34,214 bases of DNA from Massilia niastensis DSM 21313 (GCF_000382345.1 NZ_KB908133.1:1-34214), one strand, 5' to 3'; numbered from the stretch's first letter, positions 25,846 through 33,992 are shown. A program made the numbers and translations. Notes: generated by a model not told the origin, from the sequence alone.

Positions 25846-27027
25846 ATGACTACTAACAACCGAATCATGATGACCCCGGAACAGCGCGCCCTGGTCGACG
25901 CGGTCCGCCAACTGGCGCGCGACAAGGACTTCCGCGGCAACTCGATCAAGTACCTGGATGGTACCTATCCATGGGAGAACCTGAACGAACTGGCCAAGAT
26001 CGGCGTGCTTGGCATGTCGATTCCCGAACAGTACGGCGGCTCCGACCTGCCGGTGTTCGATACCGCGCTCGTGATCGAAGAAGTCGCCAAGAACTGCTAT
26101 GCCACCGCCATGGCGCTGATGGGCATGCTGGGTGTGCAGGTACGCGTGATCAGCAATTTCGCGCCGGAGGACATCAAGCGCGACATCCTGCCGAAAGTCG
26201 CCTCTGGCGAGGTCCACCTGGCGGTGTGCATGACCGAACCGCATGCCGGCACCGACGTGCCAAACTACAAGACCAACACCGTCATCAAGGGAGACCGGGC
26301 GGTCGTGAATGGTGTCAAGACCCTGATCAGCCGCGCCAACGAAGCCGAATGGTTCGTGGTGTTCACCCGCATCGACGGCACCCCGGGCCGCGAAGGTATC
26401 GGCTGCGTGCTGGTGAATCGCCACAGCCCCGGTTTTGAGGTGACGGCGCGCTACCACACCATGGGTGGGGAGTATCTCGCAGAAATCCAGTTCAACAATG
26501 TTGAAGTGCCGGTAGAGAACGTGATCCTGCGCCAGGGCGGTTTCAAGAAATTGCTCAGCGCCTTCAACACCCAGCGTTGCCTGAACCCGAGCGTGTCGCT
26601 GGGCATGGCCGAGGCTGCATTTGAGGAAGCCATCGCCTACGTCCGCGAACGCAGGATCCGCGGTCATGCAGTCAGTGAATTCCAGGGTATCCAGTGGAAG
26701 CTCGCCGAGATGTACCGCGACATCGAGGCTGGCCGCGCCCTGCTGTACCGTGCCTGCCTGACCGCGAACCCATTCCCCGATCCGCATGAAGCTGCGATCG
26801 CCAAGATGTTTGTCAACGAAATGGCAATCCGCGTCTCCAGCGAGGCCCTGCAGGTTCACGGCGGCTATGGATTCTGCGATGACTATCCGATCTCGCGCAT
26901 CTACCGCGGGGTGCGTTACGGCACCCTGGGTGGTGGCGCCACCGAAGCGCTGAAGGACCTGGTGGGCAAAAAGCTGGTAGAGGACTTCGACCCGCTGGAA
27001 GGATTCCTCGGCATGGGAACCTTCTGA
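25846..27027 (+). CDS. Acyl-CoA-dehydrogenase-superfamily protein lacking the catalytic glutamate
   Basis: Protein of 393 residues with the full dehydrogenase fold: N-terminal helices (TPEQRALVDAVRQLA), the FAD-binding CMTEPHAGTDV, the middle beta domain, and the C-terminal helices (EFQGIQWKLAEMYRDIEAGR, ALQVHGGYGFCDDYPISRIY). The usual base is absent. In the medium-chain position (YEGT) the sequence is LGGGATEAL (361-369), and in the isovaleryl position it is Q243 (SAFNTQR). A glutamine at that second position is known from 3-sulfinopropionyl-CoA desulfinase of Advenella (Gln246), but that enzyme's Arg84 is here M89. The protein may catalyse a non-oxidising elimination or use another base. 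ATG 25846 is preceded by AAGGAAAG; a GTG at 25840 is in frame. A 106-base gap separates it from the hydratase. Confidence 0.9.
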   Translation: MTTNNRIMMTPEQRALVDAVRQLARDKDFRGNSIKYLDGTYPWENLNELAKIGVLGMSIPEQYGGSDLPVFDTALVIEEVAKNCYATAMALMGMLGVQVRVISNFAPEDIKRDILPKVASGEVHLAVCMTEPHAGTDVPNYKTNTVIKGDRAVVNGVKTLISRANEAEWFVVFTRIDGTPGREGIGCVLVNRHSPGFEVTARYHTMGGEYLAEIQFNNVEVPVENVILRQGGFKKLLSAFNTQRCLNPSVSLGMAEAAFEEAIAYVRERRIRGHAVSEFQGIQWKLAEMYRDIEAGRALLYRACLTANPFPDPHEAAIAKMFVNEMAIRVSSEALQVHGGYGFCDDYPISRIYRGVRYGTLGGGATEALKDLVGKKLVEDFDPLEGFLGMGTF

Positions 27028-27028
27028 G

Positions 27029-27904
27029 ATGCGCTCCCTGCTCTTCGTCCCGGCCCACGACGAGCGCAAACTCGCCAGGGGCCTCGGCTGCGGCGCGGAT
27101 GCGCTGATCATCGACCTGGAGGATGCGGTGCCCGAGGCGGACAAGGGCCGGGCCCGCGGCATCTGCGCCGAGTTCGTCGCCCAGCACCACGCGCGCCTGC
27201 CGCTGTTCGTCCGGGTAAACGCGTTGTCGACCGGCCTGCTGCTGGACGACCTCGCGGCGGTTGTACGCGCCCGGCCCGACGGCATCATGTTGCCGAAGTG
27301 CGAGAGCGGCCGCGATGTCGCCCTGGTGGATGCCTATATCTCGGCGCTCGAGGCGCGCGACGGCATCGCCGCCGGCTCGCTGCGCGTCCTGCCGATCGTG
27401 ACCGAAAGCGCCGCGGCGCTGTTCTCCATGGGCAGCTACGCCAAGTCCGCGGGACAGCGGCTGTGTGGAATGATGTGGGGAGGCGAGGATCTCGCGGCCG
27501 ATATCGGCACCGTTGCGAACCGCGAGCCGCAGGGGCGCTATACCGCGCCCTACCAACTCGCACGCTCGCTGACGCTGCTCGGCGCCAGCGCTGCGCAGGT
27601 GCTGGCGGTCGACGCGGTCTACACCAACTTCCGCGACACCGATGGCCTGCTGGCGGAGGCCGCCGAAGCGCTGCGCGATGGATTCTCGGCCAAGGCAGCC
27701 ATCCATCCGGACCAGGTTGGACCGATCAATACGGCGTTCACACCCACCGCGGAAGACACGGCATGGGCCCGGCGGGTGCTGGCTGCGTTCGACGAATCGC
27801 CCGGACGGGGCGCCGTCGCCATCGACGGCAAGATGCTGGACCGCCCTCACTACCGCGCCGCGCAGCGTGTGCTTGCCAGGGCCACAACTCCGAACCATTC
27901 ATGA
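27029..27904 (+). CDS. HpcH/HpaI aldolase / CitE-like CoA-ester lyase
   Basis: Protein of 291 residues of the CitE family, TIM-barrel lyases that cut beta-hydroxyacyl-CoA esters such as citramalyl-CoA or malyl-CoA using Mg. Seen motifs are RSLLFVPAHDERKLARGL, ADALIIDLEDAVPEADKGRA, GIMLPKCESG, VTESAAALF (metal glutamate region), WGGEDLAADIG (metal aspartate region) and the C-terminal KAAIHPDQV. It starts one base after the dehydrogenase-like gene and ends in an ATGA overlap with a possible start of the next gene, so it lies in the middle of a tight operon. Citramalyl-CoA lyase (giving acetyl-CoA and pyruvate) is one plausible role; the sequence alone does not settle the substrate. Confidence 0.9.
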   Translation: MRSLLFVPAHDERKLARGLGCGADALIIDLEDAVPEADKGRARGICAEFVAQHHARLPLFVRVNALSTGLLLDDLAAVVRARPDGIMLPKCESGRDVALVDAYISALEARDGIAAGSLRVLPIVTESAAALFSMGSYAKSAGQRLCGMMWGGEDLAADIGTVANREPQGRYTAPYQLARSLTLLGASAAQVLAVDAVYTNFRDTDGLLAEAAEALRDGFSAKAAIHPDQVGPINTAFTPTAEDTAWARRVLAAFDESPGRGAVAIDGKMLDRPHYRAAQRVLARATTPNHS

Positions 27905-27918
27905 ACAGGACAGACATC

Positions 27919-29127
27919 ATGAGCGACCAACAAAAGCACTACCCGCTTTCCGGCATCACTGTCATCGACCTTTCCCATGTCTACAACGGTCCGTATGCCA
28001 CCTTTCTGATGGCCATGGCCGGCGCGGAAGTGATCAAGGTGGAGCCGTTCCAGGGCGAGCACCTGCGCAGCCGTGGCGACATGGGCGGCGCCGCCCTGCC
28101 TTTCGCGATGCTCAATTCGAACAAGAAGCCGGTCACCCTGAATCTCAAGTCCGACAAGGGCCGCGAGCTGCTCAAGGAGATGGTGGCGCGCGCCGACATC
28201 CTGGTCGAGAACTTCGCGCCGGGCGTGATGGACCGTCTCGGCCTCGGGGCTGCGGAACTGCACCAGGTGAACCCTCGCCTGGTCTATGGCTCGAGTTCCG
28301 GTTACGGCAAGGACGGTCCTTACCGCGACTATCCCGCGATGGACCTGGTCATGCAGGCCATGTGCGGCGTCATCGATTCGACCGGATTCGCAGACCAGCC
28401 GCCTGTCAAGTCAGGCGCGGCACTATGCGACTTCATGGCAGGCATCCACCTGTACGCGGCCATCATGACTGCCCTGTACGAGCGCGAGCGCACTGGCAAG
28501 GGGCGTGTCGTGGAAGTCTCGATGCAGGATGCGACTTACGCCTCGCTGGCTTCCAACCTCGGCATGCTGCATGCCCGCGGCGACGCGGCGCCGGCGCGTA
28601 CCGGCAACCGCCATGGCGGACTTGGCATCTCGCCCTACAACGTGTACCGCACCGAGGATGGCTACGTGGTGCTGAACGCGCCTGGCGACCACCATTTCAG
28701 GGCAATCCTCGATGTATTGGGCCGACCCGAGCTGAAAGACGATCCCCGCTTCATGACGCGATCGGCACGGGTCGAGCATTTCGAAGCGGTGGACAGCCTG
28801 ATCGAAGGCTGGACCAGGACCATGGCCAGGAACGATGTCGCGCAACGCATGCTGGCCGCAAAAGTACCTTGCGCACCGGTGCGCAACCTGACGGAGGTCA
28901 TGCACGACGAAAACATGCATGCCCGCGGCAGTCTGCAATGGATCGATCACCCCGAGCTCGGTCGCGTGGTTGTGCCGCATTCGCCATTGACCTTCGAAGG
29001 ATGCGCGCGCCGCGCCATCGCACCAAGCCTGCCGCTCGGCGCCAGCAATGGAGAGGTATTCCGAGACTGGCTGGGTCACTCGCAGGAGGAACTGGACGCG
29101 ATGCGTGCCAATGGCGTCATTTCATGA
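27919..29127 (+). CDS. CaiB/BaiF (family III) CoA transferase
   Basis: Enzyme of 402 residues. The N terminus LSGITVIDLSHVYNGPYATF and AGAEVIKVEPFQGEHLR is typical; the catalytic aspartate is D142 in YPAMDLVMQAMCGV, which forms the acyl-enzyme anhydride. Further marks are DVLVENFAPGVMDRLGL-like text (ADILVENFAPGVMDRLGLG) and the C-terminal VPCAPVRNLTEVMHDENMHA. It moves CoA between acids, usually from succinyl-CoA. I prefer ATG 27919 with AGGA eight to eleven bases before it; ATG 27901, which overlaps the lyase stop, would add six residues. A second CoA transferase in one operon suggests two different acids are activated, or that CoA is recycled from the product. Confidence 0.93.
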   Translation: MSDQQKHYPLSGITVIDLSHVYNGPYATFLMAMAGAEVIKVEPFQGEHLRSRGDMGGAALPFAMLNSNKKPVTLNLKSDKGRELLKEMVARADILVENFAPGVMDRLGLGAAELHQVNPRLVYGSSSGYGKDGPYRDYPAMDLVMQAMCGVIDSTGFADQPPVKSGAALCDFMAGIHLYAAIMTALYERERTGKGRVVEVSMQDATYASLASNLGMLHARGDAAPARTGNRHGGLGISPYNVYRTEDGYVVLNAPGDHHFRAILDVLGRPELKDDPRFMTRSARVEHFEAVDSLIEGWTRTMARNDVAQRMLAAKVPCAPVRNLTEVMHDENMHARGSLQWIDHPELGRVVVPHSPLTFEGCARRAIAPSLPLGASNGEVFRDWLGHSQEELDAMRANGVIS

Positions 29128-29140
29128 GGAACGTTCGACA

Positions 29141-29689
29141 ATGACCTTACCCGATCCAGAACCGCGCGAGGCGCTGCATCGCCGCTCCATCGAGCTGCGC
29201 GGTTTCCGCCGTGACGACGGCCTGTACGACGTCGAAGCCCGCCTGGTCGACACCAAGTCCGAGGATTTCTTCGTGGACGGAGGCCGTATCGTCCCTTGCG
29301 GCGAACCGGTGCACGACATGGCTGTGAGGCTGGTCGTCGACGAAGACCTGCTTGTACGGCAGATCTTCGCCTCGACCGACGCCACGCCATACGCCATTTG
29401 CCCGGAGGCGGCTGGCACCTTGCAGTGCCTGACAGGACTGCGCATCGGCCCGGGCTGGTCGACAGCCGTACGCGAACGACTGGCGGGGGCCAAGGGCTGC
29501 ACCCACCTGACGGAGCTGCTCAAACCGCTTGCCACCGTGGCCTACCAGACACTTTGGCCCGTTCGCAGCGCCCGCCCGGCCGATGCCGGCAGGCCGGCCA
29601 AGATCGACAGTTGTTTTGCGTACTCGAGCAAGCGCGAACTGGTGCGCCGGCGCTGGCCGGAATATTACCTGGGCACCGGGGAGGACTGA
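29141..29689 (+). CDS. DUF2889 protein, unknown function
   Basis: Protein of 182 residues with a DUF2889 domain. Visible marks are an N-terminal RRSIELRGFRRDDGLYDVEA, the central VVDEDLLVRQIFASTDATPY, and the conserved GAKGCTHLTELLKPLATVAY containing Cys-Thr-His. The C terminus is basic (SSKRELVRRRWPEYY). No signal peptide or membrane segment is seen. The Cys-Thr-His motif could bind a metal or a cofactor, but I know no proven activity. It begins 13 bases after the CaiB/BaiF gene, with GAGGAA upstream of ATG 29141, and closes the first LysR-linked unit. Its steady presence with CoA-ester genes hints at a role in that pathway. Confidence 0.85.
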   Translation: MTLPDPEPREALHRRSIELRGFRRDDGLYDVEARLVDTKSEDFFVDGGRIVPCGEPVHDMAVRLVVDEDLLVRQIFASTDATPYAICPEAAGTLQCLTGLRIGPGWSTAVRERLAGAKGCTHLTELLKPLATVAYQTLWPVRSARPADAGRPAKIDSCFAYSSKRELVRRRWPEYYLGTGED

Positions 29690-29713
29690 ATCACGGCCCT
29701 GTTCCAGGGCCCC

Positions 29714-29792
29714 GGATTCTACGGAAAACAAGCAATCGGAATCCCGAAAAACGCCATGGACCTGCCACCACCCGCTTCATACACTGAAAGTG
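29714..29792 (+). promoter_or_regulatory. Duplicated promoter/operator block, copy B
   Basis: Copy of the block at 23406-23484: AAAACAAGCA (29725-29734), 11 bases, GAAAA (29746-29750), 2 bases, GCCATGGACC (29753-29762), a 14-base spacer, TCATA (29777-29781), 1 base, ACTGAA (29783-29788). TGGACC (29757-29762) and TACACT (29780-29785) are 17 bases apart and make a good -35/-10 pair. It should start a second transcript for the MmgE/PrpD and Bug genes. Confidence 0.65.
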
Positions 29793-29859
29793 AACAAGAC
29801 CTACCCAGCGCAGTGTTGGCACTGCACCGACCAATGAGCCTGAATGACTGGAGACGAGA

Positions 29860-29922
29860 TTGTCAACTCACACTTTGATGAAAACGACGGCTGCGGCATG
29901 TTACGGAGATCGTCAGCCATGA
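29860..29922 (+). CDS. Possible 20-residue leader peptide before MmgE/PrpD gene
   Basis: A short frame from TTG 29860, with GGAG six bases upstream (29850-29853), reads MSTHTLMKTTAAACYGDRQP and stops at 29920-29922, overlapping ATG 29919 (ATGA). The plan matches the leader before the CoA transferase. It is weaker here because ATG 29919 also has its own GGAG site and the main frame is open further upstream. Confidence 0.2.
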   Translation: MSTHTLMKTTAAACYGDRQP

Positions 29923-31367
29923 CCACCATGAACCCGATCAGCGCCGGGCACGGCGGCGCCACGGCGCCGCGCGAAGAGTTCGCCGCAGTCCTGGCGAGAT
30001 TCGCTTGCAAGCTGTCGATGGACCAGATGCCCGGCCCGGTCATCGACGCTGTCAAGATGAATGTATTCGATACGCTGGCCTGCGCCGCCGCCGGCTCCAG
30101 CGCACCGGCGGTTGCGGAAGCACGCGAGCTGGCCGCCGAGTGGGGCGGTGCGCCGCAGGCCTCCATCCTCGCCTTCGGCGACAAGGTCCCCGCCCATCAC
30201 GCGGCCTGGGTCAACGGCACGATGGCGCACGCACGCGACTACGACGACACCCACGATGCGGCCGTGCTGCATGCGGGTGTGTCGGTGGTGCCGGCCGCGC
30301 TGGCGGCGGCCGAACTGCGCGGCGGGGCCAGCGGCGCGGACTTCATTGCCGGCGTCGCCGCCGGCCTCGAGACGATCTGCCGCCTGGGCATTGCGACCAG
30401 GATTGGCATCATCGAAAGCGGCTACATGTACACCTCGCTGTTCGGTTACTTCGCCGCTACCATCGCGGCGGGCCGGGTGATCGGCTTGAACCGTGCGCAG
30501 ATGGTCAACGCCCTGGGCATCGTCTACTCGCAGGTCGCCGGCAACCACCAGGTCACGCGCGACAGTGCGCTCACCAAGCGCATGCAGCCCGGATTCGCAG
30601 CCAAGGCGGCACTCATCTCGGTGCAGCTCGCCCAACGCAAAGTGCGCGGGGTCCAGGCGACATTCGACGGGCTCGACGGGTTCCTGCGGGTGTACCTGCG
30701 CGATCGCTGCGACGGCGATGTGCTGCGCGACCGGCTGGGTGAGCACTACGAGTTTGCCCGGCTGAGCTACAAGCCTTATCCTTGCTGCCGCTTCAATCAC
30801 ACCGCCATCGATGCCGCGCTCGCGCTGCGCGCGTCGCATGAACTGGCGCCATCCCGGATCCGGCGCATCAAGGTCGGCGTCAACCGCCAGGCATACGAGG
30901 CGGTCTGCACGCCGGCAGAGGTGCGCAAGGCGCCGAAGACCAACGTCGATGCGCAATTCAGCATTCCTTACTCGGTGGCCGCCGCCATCCTGGATGGCAG
31001 CGTCAGACTCTCGCATTTCACCGACGCGTCGCTGCAGCGCCCGGACATCCTGGCCCTTGCCCGCAAGGTCGAGCCTTTTGTCGACGAAGACATCGAACGG
31101 GCGTGGGGCCGCAACATCTCGCCCGCCGAGCTGCACGTCGAGCTCGAGGACGGCACGACGCACACCCGGCGCATCGATGTCCCGCTCGGCCATCCGAGCC
31201 GTCCAATGTCGAGCGCGGACTTCGACGCCAAGGCGAAGGACTGCATGCGCAACGCGGTGCTGCCCTTGCGGGACGATGCGCACCGGCGGCTGCGTGAGCT
31301 GGTCGACCAGCTCGACGACCTCGACGACGTGCGCGCACTTGTACAGGTGATCCAGCCCGTACCGTAG
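29919..31367 (+). CDS. MmgE/PrpD family protein
   Basis: Protein of 482 residues from ATG 29919 (GGAG ten bases before it); ATGs at 29844, 29898 and 29928 are in frame too. The family includes 2-methylcitrate dehydratase PrpD, cis-aconitate decarboxylase and iminodisuccinate epimerase. Family marks are DAVKMNVFDTLACAAAGSSA, WVNGTMAHARDYDDTHDAAV (the active-site region with its Asp and His), SGYMYTSLFGYFAATIAAGR, and LSYKPYPCCRFNHTAIDAAL, whose KPYPxCRxxH pattern lines the pocket. It acts on a di- or tricarboxylate. In this setting it may form or use a C5-branched acid such as itaconate. It is the first gene after promoter copy B and is followed 99 bases later by a Bug protein. Confidence 0.9.
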   Translation: MTTMNPISAGHGGATAPREEFAAVLARFACKLSMDQMPGPVIDAVKMNVFDTLACAAAGSSAPAVAEARELAAEWGGAPQASILAFGDKVPAHHAAWVNGTMAHARDYDDTHDAAVLHAGVSVVPAALAAAELRGGASGADFIAGVAAGLETICRLGIATRIGIIESGYMYTSLFGYFAATIAAGRVIGLNRAQMVNALGIVYSQVAGNHQVTRDSALTKRMQPGFAAKAALISVQLAQRKVRGVQATFDGLDGFLRVYLRDRCDGDVLRDRLGEHYEFARLSYKPYPCCRFNHTAIDAALALRASHELAPSRIRRIKVGVNRQAYEAVCTPAEVRKAPKTNVDAQFSIPYSVAAAILDGSVRLSHFTDASLQRPDILALARKVEPFVDEDIERAWGRNISPAELHVELEDGTTHTRRIDVPLGHPSRPMSSADFDAKAKDCMRNAVLPLRDDAHRRLRELVDQLDDLDDVRALVQVIQPVP

Positions 31368-31466
31368 CCTCGGGCCACACCGCCAAGTACGCGTTGTCGC
31401 ACAAAAAATTAGAATAGTGAACATGACAGTCGGCGGCGGCACGCTGCCCCGACACAAGGAGACGAA

Positions 31467-32474
31467 ATGAATGCCATGAAATCGCGAATCGGCGGTATCG
31501 CCGTCGCCGCCGCAATCCGTTCCCTGATGGCCGCCGCAGCCATCGCCCTGCCGCCCCAGGCAGTGTATGCACAGGCGCCCTGGCCCACCCAGCCGATCAA
31601 GATCATCGTACCGTTCTCCCCCGGGGGGAGCAACGACAACGTGGCGCGCCTCCTGTCGTCCAAACTCGGCGCCCGGCTGGGCCAGCCCGTCGTGGTGGAA
31701 AACAAGGGGGGAGCGGGCGGCACCATCGGCACCGACTTCGTCGCCAAGGCAAGGCCCGACGGCTACACGCTGCTGTTCGCCTCGACCTCGATCACGACCA
31801 ACGCGGCGATCGGCAAGAAGCTTCCCTATGACCCGGCCAAAGACCTGTCGCCGATCGGTGTGATCGCCACCAGTCCGTTTGCGATCGTCGTCTCCAACAA
31901 GGTCAAGGCGACCACCCTGCGCGAGTTCATCGACCTTGCCCACGCGAAGCCGCGCAGCATCAACTACGGAACCGCGGGGATCGGCGGCACCAACCACATG
32001 GCGACCGAGATGTTCGCCTCCGCGGCCAAGGCGCAGTTCGTGCACGTGCCCTACAAGGGCATTTCGGTGGCCTTTACGGATCTGATGGGCGGCAGCCTGC
32101 AGATGCTCGTGCCCAGCCTGGCCTCGGCTACCTCGCATATCCAGGCAGGGAGCATGCGCGCGCTGGCCGTCACCAGCGCGGAGCGCTCGCCCCTGGCGCC
32201 CAACATCCCGACGGCGGCCGAGGCAGGACTGCCGGACTTCCACCTTGAGGTGTGGTACGGCCTGCTCGGACCGGCGAAATTGTCGCCCGAGGTCATCAAG
32301 CGGCTGAACACCGAGCTGAACGCCGTGCTGGCCATGCCCGATGTGAAGCAAGTGCTGGCGCGCGAAGCCGCCACGCCACAGCCAGGCGCCCCCGCGGCGC
32401 TGGGGAACCTGATCCAGTCGGAGCTCACGCGCTGGACCCGCCTGGTCAAGGAAAACAACATCCGCATCGAGTAA
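31467..32474 (+). CDS. Tripartite tricarboxylate transporter (Bug/TctC family) substrate-binding protein
   Basis: Periplasmic binding protein of 335 residues. A long signal peptide ends at VYAQ-A (about residue 36). Bug marks follow: WPTQPIKIIVPFSPGGSNDN, ENKGGAGGTIGTDFVAKARP, VPYKGISVAFTDLMGGSLQM and IPTAAEAGLPDFHLEVWYGL. The aspartate in the GGSNDN loop region and the backbone loops bind the ligand carboxylate. The start has an excellent AAGGAGACGAA site. No TctA/TctB genes lie beside it, so it either uses membrane parts encoded elsewhere or signals ligand presence. Placed in the second LysR-linked unit, it probably captures the acid that the operon degrades. Confidence 0.93.
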   Translation: MNAMKSRIGGIAVAAAIRSLMAAAAIALPPQAVYAQAPWPTQPIKIIVPFSPGGSNDNVARLLSSKLGARLGQPVVVENKGGAGGTIGTDFVAKARPDGYTLLFASTSITTNAAIGKKLPYDPAKDLSPIGVIATSPFAIVVSNKVKATTLREFIDLAHAKPRSINYGTAGIGGTNHMATEMFASAAKAQFVHVPYKGISVAFTDLMGGSLQMLVPSLASATSHIQAGSMRALAVTSAERSPLAPNIPTAAEAGLPDFHLEVWYGLLGPAKLSPEVIKRLNTELNAVLAMPDVKQVLAREAATPQPGAPAALGNLIQSELTRWTRLVKENNIRIE

Positions 32475-32870
32475 ATCCTTCCCGTCCGGCCGCTCCGGCC
32501 CGATGCCGCCTGGTCACCTCGACCAGGACGGCGGGCCCGGTAACGCGGCCGGGCGCGGAACCAAACAATAGCAAGCCGACACCGTGCTGGCGATCGCCCG
32601 CATGAGGGGTGCGCTCGCGCGCAAGCATCCCCAAGACGACGCCCTGGATACCCCTGCGGCGGCGGGCGCCCGCTCCGACCAGGCCCAGGCGCTGGAAACG
32701 CGGGTCCAGGGATACCGCACCCAGGCTCAGTAGTACGTCGTTCACCTGCAGTTGCGCTACCGGCGCATCAGCGGCGCCGGTAGTCGCGCCGATTTTCGGG
32801 AAGGCAGGCCTGCGCGGTCCTGGCTTCTGGAGTTTGAAGCAATTAGACGATACCAATCAAGGAGACAGAA
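32475..32870. other. 396-base intergenic region with a perfect hairpin
   Basis: No convincing gene is seen. One short frame ending at TAG 32729-32731 (ATG 32603, 43 residues, containing LARKHPQDDALDTPAAAG) reads like protein but has no ribosome site or family. CTACCGGCGC (32757-32766) and GCGCCGGTAG (32774-32783) are perfect 10-base arms with a 7-base loop, about 90 bases before the porin start; it could be a terminator for the upstream unit or a leader stem. The porin promoter must lie in this region. Confidence 0.5.
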
Positions 32871-33914
32871 ATGAAAAGGCACTTGCTGTTGTTGTCGGCC
32901 ATGGCGATGATGGGGACATCCTGGGCGCAAACGTCGGTACAGATATTCGGCGTGGTGGATATGTCGCTTGCGCACGGAAGCGGATCGATCTCGGATAAAA
33001 CACAGATGTCGCGCGGCGGGTTCAGGGCCAACCGCATCGGATTCCGCGGCGTGGAGGATCTCGGCGGAGGCAACTCCGTCCAGCTCTGGCTGGAAGCCGG
33101 CTTCAACGGTGACGATGGCACCGGAGCCCCAACGAACACGAATAACCAGTCGTCGGGCGCCAGCACCGGGCAGGGCCTGACCTTCAACCGCCGCTCCACC
33201 ATTGGCCTTATGGGAGCGTGGGGCGAGCTTCGACTGGGGAGGGATCAACCGCCCCAATACCTGAACCTCCTGAACGGAGATGTCATGGCGCTCACCGGTG
33301 TCGCCGGAACCGTCAACTTCACGAACATCATCACCGGGGTCACCGCCAGCCGCGCATCCAACATGATCCAGTACTTCACGCCCAATCACCTGGGCGGCAT
33401 CGCAGCACACCTGGCGCACTACCGGGGCGAGAACGCGGACGACACGCCCAATTCGGACGACGGCACGGGCAGTGGGGTCCGGCTGACCTATCGAAAGGGG
33501 CCATTCGCAAGCGGCATCGCATGGTCACGCACCAAGTACGCGACCGGAGACGTGCTGCAGAGAAATGCCTACGCAAGCTGGAATTTCGGCTTCGCCACGC
33601 TCTCGACCGTATACAGCAACGATCGCGCCGGCACCCTCGGGGCAGAGGGTGCCAACATCGGCGTCTCGATTCCCGTCGGCGCGCACGCCTTCATGGCGGC
33701 GTACTCGTGGTACCGCCGGGATTCCGTCAACGAGCCCGAGGCAAGGAAGCTCGCACTGCGCTACACCTATGCCCTCTCCAAGCGCACGCTCCTGTACTCC
33801 TCTGCCGCACGTGTCGACAACAGCGGCGGCTCCGCGGTATCGGTGCTCGGGGCAGTCACGGCGCCGAATGCTTCCTCATCCGGAATCGAATTCGGCATCA
33901 ACCACAGGTTCTGA
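32871..33914 (+). CDS. Outer-membrane porin (Gram-negative porin family)
   Basis: Porin of 347 residues, general diffusion type of betaproteobacteria. The signal peptide is residues 1-19 (ending SWA-Q); the mature protein begins TSVQIFGVVDMSLAHGSG. Conserved parts are SRGGFRANRIGFRGVEDLGG, NRRSTIGLMGAWGELRLGRD (the strand into the constriction loop), and the C-terminal IEFGINHRF, whose final phenylalanine is the signal for outer-membrane insertion. Alternating hydrophobic strands continue throughout, as expected for a 16-strand trimeric barrel. AAGGAGACAGAA lies just before ATG 32871. It may widen access for the acid taken up by the Bug protein upstream, but porins of this kind are broadly used. 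Confidence 0.95.
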   Translation: MKRHLLLLSAMAMMGTSWAQTSVQIFGVVDMSLAHGSGSISDKTQMSRGGFRANRIGFRGVEDLGGGNSVQLWLEAGFNGDDGTGAPTNTNNQSSGASTGQGLTFNRRSTIGLMGAWGELRLGRDQPPQYLNLLNGDVMALTGVAGTVNFTNIITGVTASRASNMIQYFTPNHLGGIAAHLAHYRGENADDTPNSDDGTGSGVRLTYRKGPFASGIAWSRTKYATGDVLQRNAYASWNFGFATLSTVYSNDRAGTLGAEGANIGVSIPVGAHAFMAAYSWYRRDSVNEPEARKLALRYTYALSKRTLLYSSAARVDNSGGSAVSVLGAVTAPNASSSGIEFGINHRF

Positions 33915-33932
33915 CCAGGAGCCGCCTGCTTT

Positions 33933-33967
33933 GCCCCGGGCCTGCTGCAGAACCAGCGCCCCGGGGC
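33933..33967 (+). terminator. GC-rich hairpin after porin gene
   Basis: GCCCCGGG (33933-33940) pairs with CCCGGGGC (33960-33967) across a 19-base loop, 19 bases beyond the porin stop. No T-run follows, so it is a weak terminator call. Confidence 0.4.
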
Positions 33968-33992
33968 GACAAGTCACGCATCCGTGGTCGAC

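Noticed and set aside
25846..27027. 3-sulfinopropionyl-CoA desulfinase as a firm name
   Set aside because: The glutamine replacing the base is shared, but the substrate-binding arginine is not, so the name is not justified.
29913..32351. An 812-codon open frame on the minus strand
   Set aside because: It is the antisense of the MmgE/PrpD and Bug genes, both well supported; composition is that of a shadow frame.
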